From NCBI GenBank assembly GCA_015259125.1, contig JABZGR010000008.1, positions 1 through 64,000 of the forward strand: a DNA stretch of 64,000 nt, written 5' to 3'. The notes under the pieces are model-generated. The model made no database searches and was not told the DNA's origin. It saw only the letters and a list, made by a program, of their open reading frames with translations. Shown piece after piece: positions 26,641 to 36,049 of the stretch. The first letter of the stretch is position 1. Each line of letters begins with the position of its first letter. This stretch comes from Alloprevotella tannerae. GTDB lineage: Bacteria > Bacteroidota > Bacteroidia > Bacteroidales > Bacteroidaceae. Made by a program: the position numbers and the translations under genes.

Positions 26641-27840
26641 TTACTTCTTCTTGCCGGGATATGCTTCAAGAGCCTTGCGCAATACGAGCAATGCACGCTG
26701 CATATCTTCGATCTTGAGAACGTAAGCGATGCGCACCTCATCGCGGCCTAAGCCCGGCGTAATATAGAAGCCTTCTGCAGGCGCCATCATCACGGTCTGG
26801 CCTTCATAGCTGAAATCCGTGAGACACCAAGCGCAAAAGTCGGATGCGTCTTCAACCGGCAGGCGTGCGATGGTATAAAATGCACCCATAGGCATTGGTG
26901 AATAAACACCGGGAATTGCATTCAAGCCCTCAATCAAACAATCGCGGCGCTTCAAGTACTCATCATAGCAAGATGTGATGTACTCTTGCCCAGCTTCGAT
27001 AGATGCTTCTGCTACAATCTGCCCCAAAAGAGGGGGAGACAAGCGCGCTTGGCAGAACTTCATCGCCGCCTTGCGGACAGCTTCATTACGCGTCACAAAT
27101 GCACCGATACGGATACCGCACTCGCTGTAGCGCTTGGAAACGGAGTCGATCAGAATTACGTTTTGCTCAAGTCCCTCTAAATGACAAGCAGAAATATAAG
27201 GAGAACCTGCATAAATGAATTCACGATATACTTCGTCGGAGATCAAATAAAGATTGTGCTTCTTGACCATCTCACGAATCTGATTCATTTCTTCAGGCGT
27301 ATAAAGTCCACCCGTCGGATTGTTAGGATTGCAGATCAAAATAGCTTTTGTGTGCTCATTGATCAGTTTTTCAAACTCCTCAACTTTCGGCAAGGCGAAT
27401 CCATCATCAATAGAAGTGCTAACCGTACGTACCTTTGCGCCAGCTGCGATAGCAAACGATTTATAGTTGGCGTAAGTAGGCTCTGTCGTTATAACTTCAT
27501 CGCCTGGGTTAAGACAAACCATAAATGCAAGCTGCACAGCCTCAGATCCACCCGTAGTAATGATAATGTCGTCAGTCGTCAGGTTGATGTCGTAAGTCTT
27601 GTAATAGTCTACGAGACGCTTACGATAGCTCAAAAAGCCTTGACTTGGACTGTATTCGAGCGTTTGACGAGTGACGTGCTTTAAAGCTTCAAGCCCTACT
27701 TCCGGCGTAGGCAAATCGGGTTGTCCGATGTTAAGATGAAAGACGTGTACGCCTTTAGCTTTGGCAGCATCAGCCAAAGGAGCCAATTTTCGAATCGGCG
27801 ATTGCGGCATCTCTTCCGCACGATGTGAGATTTCTAGCAT
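26641..27840 (-). CDS. PLP-dependent class I/II aminotransferase, aspartate aminotransferase-like
   Basis: A 399-residue fold-type I enzyme. PLP is held by the lysine in DSVSKRYSECGIRIGAF. NPNNPTGGLYTPEEM is the substrate-binding stretch, and ISDEVYREFIY contains the Asp that pairs with the PLP ring nitrogen. The N-terminus SHRAEEMPQSPIRKLAPLA matches the Bacteroidales group of aspartate/tyrosine/aromatic aminotransferases. The exact amino acid is uncertain. A TACTTTTG box (27865-27872) precedes it, so with the lolC/E-like gene it forms a two-gene minus operon. Confidence 0.9.
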   Translation of the reverse strand: MLEISHRAEEMPQSPIRKLAPLADAAKAKGVHVFHLNIGQPDLPTPEVGLEALKHVTRQTLEYSPSQGFLSYRKRLVDYYKTYDINLTTDDIIITTGGSEAVQLAFMVCLNPGDEVITTEPTYANYKSFAIAAGAKVRTVSTSIDDGFALPKVEEFEKLINEHTKAILICNPNNPTGGLYTPEEMNQIREMVKKHNLYLISDEVYREFIYAGSPYISACHLEGLEQNVILIDSVSKRYSECGIRIGAFVTRNEAVRKAAMKFCQARLSPPLLGQIVAEASIEAGQEYITSCYDEYLKRRDCLIEGLNAIPGVYSPMPMGAFYTIARLPVEDASDFCAWCLTDFSYEGQTVMMAPAEGFYITPGLGRDEVRIAYVLKIEDMQRALLVLRKALEAYPGKKK

Positions 27841-28187
27841 AATCAGAGGTTAAGAATAATACTGCAAAAGTAATACTTGGCGAGTGATAAGCCAACAAAA
27901 TTCTGTGTATTTTTCCGCCTTTCCCAATTGTTCTTCACGATTTAATAGCTATTTTTCAGGAATAAGCGGAAAGGCTATAGAAACCAAACAACTTTGAGAG
28001 GGTGAATCTCAGATTTATCAGTCTCTTTATGCCACCACAAATCTAAACATTTATGCTCCCTTTGCACACACTTCGAGCAAAGAGCTTCTTTTTTCAATTA
28101 AATATGCGTGGAAGCAATCCTATTTTATGTAAATATACGATGCTTTCTTTTGCCTTTCATCTGAATTGCACTAAATTTGCACCCGCT
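27841..28187. other. Divergent intergenic region holding two promoters
   Basis: A 347-base gap. It holds the aminotransferase promoter box TACTTTTG (minus, 27865-27872) and the yceD promoter. It is the one gap over 330 bases between plain genes that has no palindrome array; only one isolated TCACGA occurs. Confidence 0.6.
28149..28179 (+). promoter_or_regulatory. Promoter of yceD-rpmF
   Basis: TTTG at 28149-28152, a 19-base gap, then TAAATTTG at 28172-28179, 8 bases before the ATG at 28188. The close spacing fixes the start and suggests leaderless translation. Confidence 0.75.
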
Positions 28188-28640
28188 ATGGCTAATTTAG
28201 AAAATCTCCAGATTGATTTAAAAAGAGCAACTGCAGCCAACGAGTCTTTTGATTTAAGCTTAGACGATCATTTTTTTCAACAACTTGAACAAGAAGAAAT
28301 ATCAGGAGGCTCGATTCGCGTAAAGTGTTCTATAAAGCAATTTACTGAAGATACTTTCCAATTAAATTTCGACATAGCAGGAGAAGTCGAAGTGCTTTGT
28401 GATCGCTGTTTAGATGCTGTGCGTCTCCCAGTAGCGATCAGAGATCATTGCTTTGTAAGCTACGGAGAGGAAAATGAAAACCTTGAAATAAAATGTATCT
28501 CACCATCAGAAAGGATTTATGACTTGTCTTGGGACATTTATGAGCTGATCGAAACTTCACTCCCCATTGAGCGTAAACATCCACAAGGGCTGTGTAATGA
28601 AGATATGCTTGGTAGATTCCAAATAGAAAATGAAGAATAA
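28188..28640 (+). CDS. DUF177 / YceD family protein
   Basis: A 150-residue protein linked to 23S rRNA and L32 assembly in the YceD family. CDRCLD near residue 70 is the conserved cysteine pair, and YDLSWDIYELIETSLPIERKH is the typical C-terminal motif. I start it at 28188 because the promoter box lies just upstream; the frame is open 45 codons further, but that part is not conserved. It is followed by rpmF after 20 bases, the near-universal yceD-rpmF pair. Confidence 0.9.
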   Translation: MANLENLQIDLKRATAANESFDLSLDDHFFQQLEQEEISGGSIRVKCSIKQFTEDTFQLNFDIAGEVEVLCDRCLDAVRLPVAIRDHCFVSYGEENENLEIKCISPSERIYDLSWDIYELIETSLPIERKHPQGLCNEDMLGRFQIENEE

Positions 28641-28660
28641 CAACTAAAATACAATTAACA

Positions 28661-28849
28661 ATGGCACATCCTAAAAGAAGACAATCCAAGACGAGAACTC
28701 TGAAGCGCAGAACACACGACAAGGCAGTTGCCCCGACAATGGCGATCTGCCCGAACTGCGGAGGTTGGCACATTTATCACACGGTATGTCCTACTTGTGG
28801 GCATTATCGTGGCAAGCTTGCCATCGAAAAAGAGACCGTAACGGAATAA
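28661..28849 (+). CDS. rpmF: 50S ribosomal protein L32
   Basis: A 62-residue zinc-ribbon protein of the large subunit. MAHPKRRQSKTRTLKRRTHD is the N-terminus; two CPxC pairs (CPNCGGWHIYHTVCPTC) form the zinc site. It follows yceD. A strong hairpin terminator lies downstream, ahead of fabH. Confidence 0.97.
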   Translation: MAHPKRRQSKTRTLKRRTHDKAVAPTMAICPNCGGWHIYHTVCPTCGHYRGKLAIEKETVTE

Positions 28850-28862
28850 TCTCTCTTATCCT

Positions 28863-28927
28863 GCGAGGTGCAATTTACAAGATACGGATCAAATACGACT
28901 CGTAGCTTGTAAATTGTATCTCGCTTT
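28863..28927 (+). terminator. Hairpin terminator after rpmF
   Basis: Long stem pairing 28863-28881 with 28905-28923 (inner part CAATTTACAAG/CTTGTAAATTG), then TTTTGTT. It may attenuate rather than fully stop transcription into fabH. Confidence 0.8.
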
Positions 28928-28946
28928 TGTTATTTAACTCCTCTTT

Positions 28947-29939
28947 ATGATTAATGCAGCAATAACAGGTGTAGGAGGGTATGTTCCCGAGTACATATTA
29001 AATAATGAAGAGCTTTCTAAGATGGTAGACACGAGCGATGAGTGGATTATGGCGCGTGTTGGTATCAAAGAAAGACGAATCTTAAATGAAGAAGGGCTTG
29101 GAACGAGCTACATGGCTCGCAAGGCTGTGAAGCAACTACTTGAAAAGACAGGAACAGATCCTAAAGAAGTGGACGCACTGCTTGTAGCATCAATTACGCC
29201 AGACTTCCACTTCCCCTCAACATCTTCTATTTTAGTAGGAAAATTAGGGCTTACTAATGCGTATGCCATAGATACACAGGCGGCTTGTTGCGGATTCCTC
29301 TTTACGATGGATCAAGCTGCTTGTATGATACAAAGCGGTCGCTATAAGAAAGTTGTTGTTTGTGCTGCGGAAAAGCTTTCCAGCATTATTGATTATACGG
29401 ATCGCTCTACGTGCGCGCTCTTTGGTGACGGTGCTGCAGCTGTGCTGGTTGAGCCTACCGAAGAAGACTTAGGATGGAAAGATTCTCTACTAAGAACTGA
29501 CGGCAAAGGCCTTCCTTTTCTCTGTTTAAAAGGTGGCGGTTCAGTTTGTCCTCCCTCTTACCACTCATTGGAGCATCGTATGCATTATTTGCACCAAGAA
29601 GGAAGAACCGTGTTCAAATATGCAGTAACTGATATGAGTGAGGTCAGTGCCAAATTAGCAGAGCGTAATAATCTGACTAATGAAAATATCACTTATGTCA
29701 TACCGCATCAAGCAAATATCCGCATTATTGAGGCTGTAGCAAACCGCTTAGAAGTGCCGATGGAAAAAGTTTTGATAAACATCGAACGTTATGGCAATAC
29801 TTCAGGCGCTACGATTCCTTTGGTATTATGGGATTTTGAGAAGCAACTACACAAGGGCGACAACTTACTTCTAACAGCTTTCGGAGCAGGCTTCACATAC
29901 GGATCAGCCTATCTAAAATGGGCGTACGATCCGGCATAA
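28947..29939 (+). CDS. fabH: Beta-ketoacyl-ACP synthase III
   Basis: A 330-residue thiolase-fold enzyme that starts fatty-acid synthesis by condensing an acyl-CoA with malonyl-ACP. The catalytic Cys is in TQAACCGFLF, His in PHQANIRI and Asn in YGNTSGATIP. The N-terminus GVGGYVPEYILNNEELSKMV is the standard KASIII start. The order yceD-rpmF-fabH-era-der is common in Bacteroidales; plsX, often next to fabH elsewhere, is absent here. Confidence 0.95.
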   Translation: MINAAITGVGGYVPEYILNNEELSKMVDTSDEWIMARVGIKERRILNEEGLGTSYMARKAVKQLLEKTGTDPKEVDALLVASITPDFHFPSTSSILVGKLGLTNAYAIDTQAACCGFLFTMDQAACMIQSGRYKKVVVCAAEKLSSIIDYTDRSTCALFGDGAAAVLVEPTEEDLGWKDSLLRTDGKGLPFLCLKGGGSVCPPSYHSLEHRMHYLHQEGRTVFKYAVTDMSEVSAKLAERNNLTNENITYVIPHQANIRIIEAVANRLEVPMEKVLINIERYGNTSGATIPLVLWDFEKQLHKGDNLLLTAFGAGFTYGSAYLKWAYDPA

Positions 29940-29998
29940 TGCAGCAACTTCGTTCTTGTGCTCTCTGTTATACCACTTTATAGAAAATAGCGACTATT

Positions 29999-30880
29999 GT
30001 GAAATCAGGTTTTGTAAATATTGTAGGTAATCCGAACGTCGGGAAGTCTACACTGATGAACTTATTTGTGGGTGAACGCATTTCTATTGCGACCTTTAAG
30101 GCGCAAACAACGCGCCACCGGATCTTAGGTATCGTCAATAAACCCGATGCACAAATCATCTTTTCTGATACGCCAGGCGTTTTAAAGCCCAATTATAAGA
30201 TGCAAAAGGCAATGCTTACATTCTCTGAATCTGCATTGACTGATGCCGACATCTTATTATATGTTACAGACGTCATTGAAGATCAAGAAAAGAACAAAGA
30301 ATTTCTTGAGAAGGTCGCAGTAGCAAACGTCCCGGTCTTGGTTTTGATTAACAAAATCGACCTGTCTGCCCAAAAAGAAGTGGAACAATTGATAAAACAG
30401 TGGCAAGCACGCTTACCAAAAGCAGAAATTATCCCACTTTCTGCCAAGGCAAAGTTTAATACAGATACGGTCTTGCAACGCATTGAAGCACTCTTACCAG
30501 AAGGGCCGGCCTATTTTGAAAAAGATCAGTGGACAGATAAGTCTGCACGCTTCTTTGTTACAGAAATCATCCGGGAAAAGATTCTACTTTATTATGCTAA
30601 AGAGATCCCTTATTCCGTTGAAGCTGTTGTCGAACTCTTTAAAGAAGACGCAAAGAAGATTCATATCAATGCTGTAATCTATGTTGAGCGCGAAAGCCAA
30701 AAGGGCATTATCATTGGGCACAAAGGCATAGCTTTAAAAAAAGTGTCTACAGAAGCTCGAAAGTCCTTGGAGCGTTTCTTCAACAAAAGCATATATTTGG
30801 AAGTCTTTGTGAAAGTCAATAAAGATTGGCGCAACAACGAACGCGCGTTGGAAGGATTTGGATATAAACTGAAGGACTAA
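29999..30880 (+). CDS. era: GTPase Era
   Basis: A 293-residue 16S rRNA-binding GTPase for 30S maturation. G1 GNPNVGKST, G2 region QTTRHRILG, G3 DTPGV, G4 NKID. The C-terminal KH domain carries GIIIGHKGIALKKVSTEARK. It starts at GTG 29999, which preserves the usual N-terminus (MKSGFVNIVGNPNVGKS). It lies 59 bases after fabH and 26 bases before der. Confidence 0.95.
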   Translation: MKSGFVNIVGNPNVGKSTLMNLFVGERISIATFKAQTTRHRILGIVNKPDAQIIFSDTPGVLKPNYKMQKAMLTFSESALTDADILLYVTDVIEDQEKNKEFLEKVAVANVPVLVLINKIDLSAQKEVEQLIKQWQARLPKAEIIPLSAKAKFNTDTVLQRIEALLPEGPAYFEKDQWTDKSARFFVTEIIREKILLYYAKEIPYSVEAVVELFKEDAKKIHINAVIYVERESQKGIIIGHKGIALKKVSTEARKSLERFFNKSIYLEVFVKVNKDWRNNERALEGFGYKLKD

Positions 30881-30906
30881 ACATCCACACTCTTAAAAGA
30901 ACAGAA

Positions 30907-32220
30907 ATGAACAAACTTGTAGCAATAGTAGGCCGTCCGAATGTCGGAAAGTCGACGCTTTTTAATCGCTTGACCGGTACTCGGCAGGCCATTGTCAGCG
31001 AAGAGGCCGGCACAACCAGAGATCGACAATACGGCAAGTGCGAATGGGGCGGACAAGTCTTCTCTATTGTAGATACCGGTGGATGGGTGGTCAACTCCGA
31101 CGATATTTTTGAAGGCGAAATACGAAAACAAGTATTGGTTGCTACAGAAGAGGCCGATCTGATTCTTTTTCTCGTAGATAATCAAACAGGCATTACGGAC
31201 TTGGATGAAGACGTTGCTATGATTCTCCGTCAAGCCAACATCCCGGTTATTTTATGCGCAAACAAAATCGAAAACAACATTGACCGATATAATGCGTCCG
31301 AGTTCTATAAGTTGGGATTAGGAGAGCCAAACTGCCTTTCTGCTATCACTGGAAGTGGAACCGGAGATTTACTCGACACGATTATAGAACGCCTCGGGAC
31401 GGATCAGACGGAAGAAGAAGAGAACAACATCCCCCACTTTGCTATCGTAGGACGCCCCAATGCAGGAAAGAGCAGCTTAATTAACGCCTTTATCGGCGAA
31501 GAGCGCAATATTGTGACCGACATAGCAGGCACAACGCGCGATTCTATCCTCACACGCTATGACAAATTTGGCTTTGACTTTTACTTAGTCGACACAGCCG
31601 GCATCCGTAAGAAAGGAAAGGTCAATGAAGATTTGGAATTTTATTCCGTAATGCGCTCTATTCGCGCCATTGAACACTCCGATGTTTGCATCCTACTCAT
31701 CGATGCTACACGAGGCATTGAAAGTCAGGATATGAATATCTTCAAAGTCATTCAGAAGAACAACAAAAGTCTTGTCGTAGCCATCAATAAATGGGATATA
31801 GCAGAGAATAAATCTCAAGATGCTATCAAACATTTTATAGAAGTGATCAAAAGCCGTATGGCTCCATTCGATGATTTCCCTATTGTGTTCTGTTCTGCAT
31901 TGACAAAACAGCGGATCTATAAAGTATTGGAAACGGCTAAAGAAGTTTACGTTCAGCGAAAGATGCATATCAACACATCTAAGCTCAATGAGGAACTACT
32001 CCCACTGATCGAAGCCTATCCTCCACCCTCTATCAAGGGAAAATTCATCAAAATAAAATACTGCAGCCAACTTCCGGATACGCAAATTCCGTCTTTTGTT
32101 TTCTATGCTAATTTGCCGCAATACGTAAAAGACCCGTACAAGCGTTTTCTTGAAAATAAGATCAGAGAGAAATGGAACTTTTCCGGTACGCCAATCAACA
32201 TTTTCATTCGTCAAAAATAA
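30907..32220 (+). CDS. der: Ribosome biogenesis GTPase Der (EngA)
   Basis: A 437-residue protein with two tandem GTPase domains needed for 50S assembly. Domain 1: GRPNVGKSTLFNRL, DTGG, NKIE. Domain 2: GRPNAGKSSLINAF, DTAGI, NKWD. A C-terminal KH-like domain ends at IFIRQK. The length is normal. The next gene, a lipoprotein, starts inside its last 49 bases. Confidence 0.97.
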   Translation: MNKLVAIVGRPNVGKSTLFNRLTGTRQAIVSEEAGTTRDRQYGKCEWGGQVFSIVDTGGWVVNSDDIFEGEIRKQVLVATEEADLILFLVDNQTGITDLDEDVAMILRQANIPVILCANKIENNIDRYNASEFYKLGLGEPNCLSAITGSGTGDLLDTIIERLGTDQTEEEENNIPHFAIVGRPNAGKSSLINAFIGEERNIVTDIAGTTRDSILTRYDKFGFDFYLVDTAGIRKKGKVNEDLEFYSVMRSIRAIEHSDVCILLIDATRGIESQDMNIFKVIQKNNKSLVVAINKWDIAENKSQDAIKHFIEVIKSRMAPFDDFPIVFCSALTKQRIYKVLETAKEVYVQRKMHINTSKLNEELLPLIEAYPPPSIKGKFIKIKYCSQLPDTQIPSFVFYANLPQYVKDPYKRFLENKIREKWNFSGTPINIFIRQK

Positions 32221-32633
32221 GACGAAGGCTCGGATTGCTACTGGCTACATCTGTTTTACTTATCAGTGTTGCTTGCAGCAAAAAAGCTTCTCCCGAAAAC
32301 CGTCCGACGCCTCCTCCGCCAACAACGGAAGAGGTGATGGCTCTTTACGAGCTATATCGCCAAGGCAATTATCAAGCTTGCGTAGAAGTTATGGCTTCTT
32401 GCGAAGGAAAACCAGCCACTTACCGTAAAGAGATGGAGTGGATGCTAAAGCAGCACGCAGACAACAAGAAAAAGGAAACTGGCGGCATAACCCAAGCGAC
32501 ATTGAGTCGTATAACGCTTCACGATAATGGAAATATGGCGAACATATTCTTAAATATCACCTACAAGGACAATACGACAGAAGAGATCATCTGGCAACTA
32601 GTCTATGTACACGACAAATGGCGCCTACGATAA
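32172..32633 (+). CDS. Small lipoprotein, DUF4878-like
   Basis: 153 residues with a signal peptide and lipobox (LLISVAC, Cys about residue 35), a Pro-rich spacer, then a cystatin/NTF2-like small domain ending IIWQLVYVHDKWRLR. The domain resembles DUF4878 lipoproteins common in Bacteroidales. The ATG at 32172 overlaps the end of der in another frame; a TTG at 32235 would give a signal peptide too short to work, so the longer form is favoured. A hairpin lies 42 bases downstream. Function unknown. Confidence 0.7.
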   Translation: MELFRYANQHFHSSKIRRRLGLLLATSVLLISVACSKKASPENRPTPPPPTTEEVMALYELYRQGNYQACVEVMASCEGKPATYRKEMEWMLKQHADNKKKETGGITQATLSRITLHDNGNMANIFLNITYKDNTTEEIIWQLVYVHDKWRLR

Positions 32634-32674
32634 TCATTCTTTCAAAGCCTTTCGTAGATCTATATAAAAATAAT

Positions 32675-32715
32675 TACTGCTCGAGAAACGACAAACTTGC
32701 GTTTTTCGAGCAGTA
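32675..32715 (+). terminator. Hairpin after the lipoprotein gene
   Basis: The stem TACTGCTCGA/TCGAGCAGTA, with AAACG/CGTTT further in, follows the der-lipoprotein operon. The T run is short. Confidence 0.6.
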
Positions 32716-32966
32716 TTGTATATAATAATCTCCCCTATCTATAAGAATCAAGTTGTTTGATCAAGAATTAAGGCCATCTCATCTTCCATTTTTTATCCAT
32801 ATATCTCACAAGAGTAAATACAAATAAATCCTTATAGCACAATTACTTAATAAAATTATTTCGACAATTATTATTTCACGATTTGAACAAAAAAACTTCT
32901 GATCAACCTTCTTTTTCTCACAACAATCGTTTGACAGATGATCAACGTCTAACTTTATGACATTTC

Positions 32967-33046
32967 GTTTGCTGCCACCAAACTATCGTTTGGCGGCGGC
33001 AAACGATAGTTTGATCCCAGCAAACCATTGTTTGGTGGGATCAAAC
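32967..33046. repeat. Class II four-unit palindrome array no. 1
   Basis: Four units of GTTTG-N7-CAAAC start at 32967, 32988, 33009 and 33030, 21 bases apart. The 7-base centres are CTGCCAC, GCGGCGG, ATCCCAG and GTGGGAT; the 4-base linkers TATC, GATA and CATT. Units 1+2 and 3+4 are near reverse complements. It sits in the 669-base gap before rmlA, about 220 bases ahead of its promoter. The rest of the gap is AT-rich and empty. Confidence 0.85.
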
Positions 33047-33265
33047 GAAACTCACCTATAGATAAAGGATACGTTGGTATCGTTTATCCTTCAAAAAAAT
33101 AAGAGAAAAAGAGTTCACTATGCGATATGAGCAAAACATCCAGCCTCTTCATTATAAATAGTAACAGCTATACTCTCTTTACTTCAAACATACCCAATAG
33201 TTAGTAAAACCTACCATTCGGATAAAAACAGATCGTTGTTCGTTTCTTATCCCAACTTTAATCGT

Positions 33266-33273
33266 TAACTTCG
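33266..33273 (+). promoter_or_regulatory. TAACTTCG -7 box of rmlA
   Basis: A one-base variant of TAnnTTTG, 29 bases before the rmlA ATG. Confidence 0.55.
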
Positions 33274-33302
33274 CAAAAGAAATAAATTTAAGCACTAAGA
33301 CT

Positions 33303-34187
33303 ATGAAAGGTATCGTACTAGCCGGTGGAAGCGGGACGCGTCTCTACCCAATTACAAAGGGAACAAGCAAACAAATGCTTCCTATCTACGACAAACCTAT
33401 GGTTTACTACCCCATCTCTGTTCTTATGTTAGCCGGAATCAGAGATATTCTAATTATTTCAACCCCTCAAGACCTCCCAGGCTTTAAGAGGTTATTGGGA
33501 GATGGATCCGACTATGGCGTAAACTTTGAGTACGCCGAACAACCCTCGCCCGACGGATTGGCACAGGCCTTTATTATCGGCGAGGAGTTTATTGGCGATG
33601 ATAGCGTCTGCCTTATTCTTGGCGATAATATCTTCCAAGGCAACGGCTTTAGCGAGATGCTTCGACAAAGCGTCAAAATTGCGGAAGATGAAAAGCGCGC
33701 TACGGTCTTCGGTTATCGCGTAAACGACCCCGAAAGATACGGCGTAGTAGAATTTGACCCACAGGGACGCTGCATCAGTATTGAAGAAAAACCAGCACAA
33801 CCGAAATCCAACTATGCCGTTGTGGGGCTTTATTTCTACCCCAACAAAGTTGTTGACGTAGCAAAGCGCATCAAGCCTTCTGCAAGAGGAGAATTGGAAA
33901 TCACTACGGTAAACGAGTGCTTCTTGAAAGATGATGAACTCAACGTTATGACGCTAGGGCGAGGTTTTGCTTGGCTCGATACGGGCACTCATGAAAGCTT
34001 AAGTGAAGCTTCTACATTCATTGAAGTAATGGAGAAGCGAACGGGTTTAAAAATTGCCTGCTTGGAAGGTATTGCCTTTGAGCAAAACTGGATAACAGCG
34101 GAGCGTCTGGCGGCAATAGCTGAACCTATGCGTAAAAATCAATATGGTCAGTACTTACTAAAACTAATTGACGAATCGAAAAAATGA
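33303..34187 (+). CDS. rmlA: Glucose-1-phosphate thymidylyltransferase
   Basis: A 294-residue nucleotidyltransferase making dTDP-glucose from dTTP and glucose-1-phosphate, first step of dTDP-rhamnose synthesis. N-terminal motif LAGGSGTRLYPIT, then KQMLPIYDKPMVYYPIS and LILGDNIFQG (metal Asp). Length and motifs are standard RmlA. The other rml genes are not in the window. Its stop overlaps the start of an exported protein as ATGA, which is unusual for rmlA. Confidence 0.95.
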   Translation: MKGIVLAGGSGTRLYPITKGTSKQMLPIYDKPMVYYPISVLMLAGIRDILIISTPQDLPGFKRLLGDGSDYGVNFEYAEQPSPDGLAQAFIIGEEFIGDDSVCLILGDNIFQGNGFSEMLRQSVKIAEDEKRATVFGYRVNDPERYGVVEFDPQGRCISIEEKPAQPKSNYAVVGLYFYPNKVVDVAKRIKPSARGELEITTVNECFLKDDELNVMTLGRGFAWLDTGTHESLSEASTFIEVMEKRTGLKIACLEGIAFEQNWITAERLAAIAEPMRKNQYGQYLLKLIDESKK

Positions 34188-36019
34188 GTCTAAGATTCAG
34201 ATTGATCGCACTTTCTATTAGCGGTCTGCTTATCTTGGGGCAAATGAAGGCCCAAAGTAAGCAGCAATTGCCTCATCGAGATAAATACGTCAGAGTTAGT
34301 GATTTCGGGCAACTTCCTGCTAATGCTCGATATTTGATTGGTGTAAAAAATGAGGACAATAAGATCTATTTTCTCTCCTCTATAGCTTATAAGATCGGCA
34401 AGGGAGGGAAACTCACAGCAACCTTAACTGAACATCTTACAAGCGATACCGTGTTTTCTCCTTCCCCTGAAATTTGCTGGCAGATTGAAGAAAAAGAGAA
34501 AAAAAAACAATGGAGTATCACATCAATCAAAGAAGAAAAATACCTCAACTACAACAACAAGGATCAAACCGGCGTCTACTTAGACTCAAAGCGTGTATAT
34601 TGGGATCTGACTCTCTTAGAGGAAGGACAAATAAAGTTATCAAATACAGTAGGACATAGTACGCGCTACTTAGGCTTTAACCCTATACAAGGTGAGGACT
34701 ACGGATATTTTGGCAACTACAAAACTTGCCAAAGCGATACTTTGCTCATCTTTATGCACGACTTGACGCTAAGTGAAAAAAAAGGAGAATTGCAAATGCC
34801 CGCAGATAGCGATCGCATTGCCTTCATAGCCGACACATTAATTGATGGTCGACTACCACGAAGCGAGTACTTGTTATCAGATGGAAAAATAGCTGTAGAT
34901 GGTTATGATACTTGGACATATCTGGCTGTATCCCAAAATGCTTTTTATTTGCAATCCAGCACGTCAGAATACCTACGCCACGATTTAATAAAGGGAGAAA
35001 AACAACTTTGGTACAATTGGAATGGATTGATTTCTACAAGTCAAGATACGCCACGTTGCCTTGTATGGGATAAAAAGCAGCGTAAATTGGCTGTTGTTGA
35101 CCCTTATGAAGCTGAAATATTGTCATTTGAACCTGTTTATTTTGTCGCCGTTGCAGATCCAATGAGCGAAGACTTGAAAAATGGTATCAAAACTTTGTCA
35201 GGAGGCTGGAGTGCGCATCACTTAGCTGAATTAGATTGGCAAAATGTACGAGCTTTAGATCTAAGAAATGCTACGCTACCAGCACACCCCTTGGCCTTTA
35301 AGCACCAACCATCAAAGGCAAACCAGCCGATTTACGTTAGCAAAAAAGAAAAAGAAATTGTGCCTGAAGCTTGGTCTTTCGTAATTGCAGAAGACTTACT
35401 ACTTGCGGATGTTTACTTGCAAGATAAAGAGCCACTTTATGTTCCTTACCCTTTCAACTTAGACGGCCATACAATAACTTATGAGCGCGAGATGATCGAT
35501 GGCAATTGGGAGACTTTATGTTTACCCTTCACTGTCGATGATTGGTCCAAGTCTTTTGATGTGCAAGAACTGGTTAAAATCACGCAAAATGGAACTAAGT
35601 TAGATTTAGGTTTTGACAAAGCCCAAAAGATCCAAGCCAACCAACCTGTAATCTTAAGGGGAAAAGGCAAACTTAAATTGCAAGCTCGCGAAGGTATCGT
35701 TGTCACGCAAGAGTCAGAAGGAATCTTCAAAGGCAATTACGACAGCAAAGACATTAACCAAGCCTATTTGCTCAGCAACGACGGTAATTCTTTTGTAAAT
35801 GCAGCATCAGGAAGCCATTTAAGTCCATTCCGCGCTTATATCCTATTAGATAAGGATTACAAAACGATTGACGTAAAATACAATATAATAACACAGATTC
35901 GCCCGCAACAAGTCACTAGTCGAGATAAAATTTTATATTCCATCGACGGCATCAGACAATTGTCTACAAAACGGCAGGGCATTTACATCGTTGATGGTCA
36001 GAAGATCATCATAAAATAA
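34184..36019 (+). CDS. Exported protein with Bacteroidales-type C-terminal tail
   Basis: 611 residues with a signal peptide (LIALSISGLLILGQMKAQ). The body is beta-rich with no catalytic motif I recognise; EREMIDGNWETLCLPFTVDDW resembles a segment common in Prevotella-type surface proteins. The last 40 residues (ILYSIDGIRQ...GIYIVDGQKIIIK) look like the short C-terminal domain of Bacteroidales secreted proteins (type A sorting-like or Prevotella-style tail). It overlaps rmlA by 4 bases. I infer a surface or secreted protein; function unknown. Confidence 0.6.
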   Translation: MSLRFRLIALSISGLLILGQMKAQSKQQLPHRDKYVRVSDFGQLPANARYLIGVKNEDNKIYFLSSIAYKIGKGGKLTATLTEHLTSDTVFSPSPEICWQIEEKEKKKQWSITSIKEEKYLNYNNKDQTGVYLDSKRVYWDLTLLEEGQIKLSNTVGHSTRYLGFNPIQGEDYGYFGNYKTCQSDTLLIFMHDLTLSEKKGELQMPADSDRIAFIADTLIDGRLPRSEYLLSDGKIAVDGYDTWTYLAVSQNAFYLQSSTSEYLRHDLIKGEKQLWYNWNGLISTSQDTPRCLVWDKKQRKLAVVDPYEAEILSFEPVYFVAVADPMSEDLKNGIKTLSGGWSAHHLAELDWQNVRALDLRNATLPAHPLAFKHQPSKANQPIYVSKKEKEIVPEAWSFVIAEDLLLADVYLQDKEPLYVPYPFNLDGHTITYEREMIDGNWETLCLPFTVDDWSKSFDVQELVKITQNGTKLDLGFDKAQKIQANQPVILRGKGKLKLQAREGIVVTQESEGIFKGNYDSKDINQAYLLSNDGNSFVNAASGSHLSPFRAYILLDKDYKTIDVKYNIITQIRPQQVTSRDKILYSIDGIRQLSTKRQGIYIVDGQKIIIK

Positions 36020-36049
36020 GTTCTAAAGAACACAAAAAGATTCTGGAAA

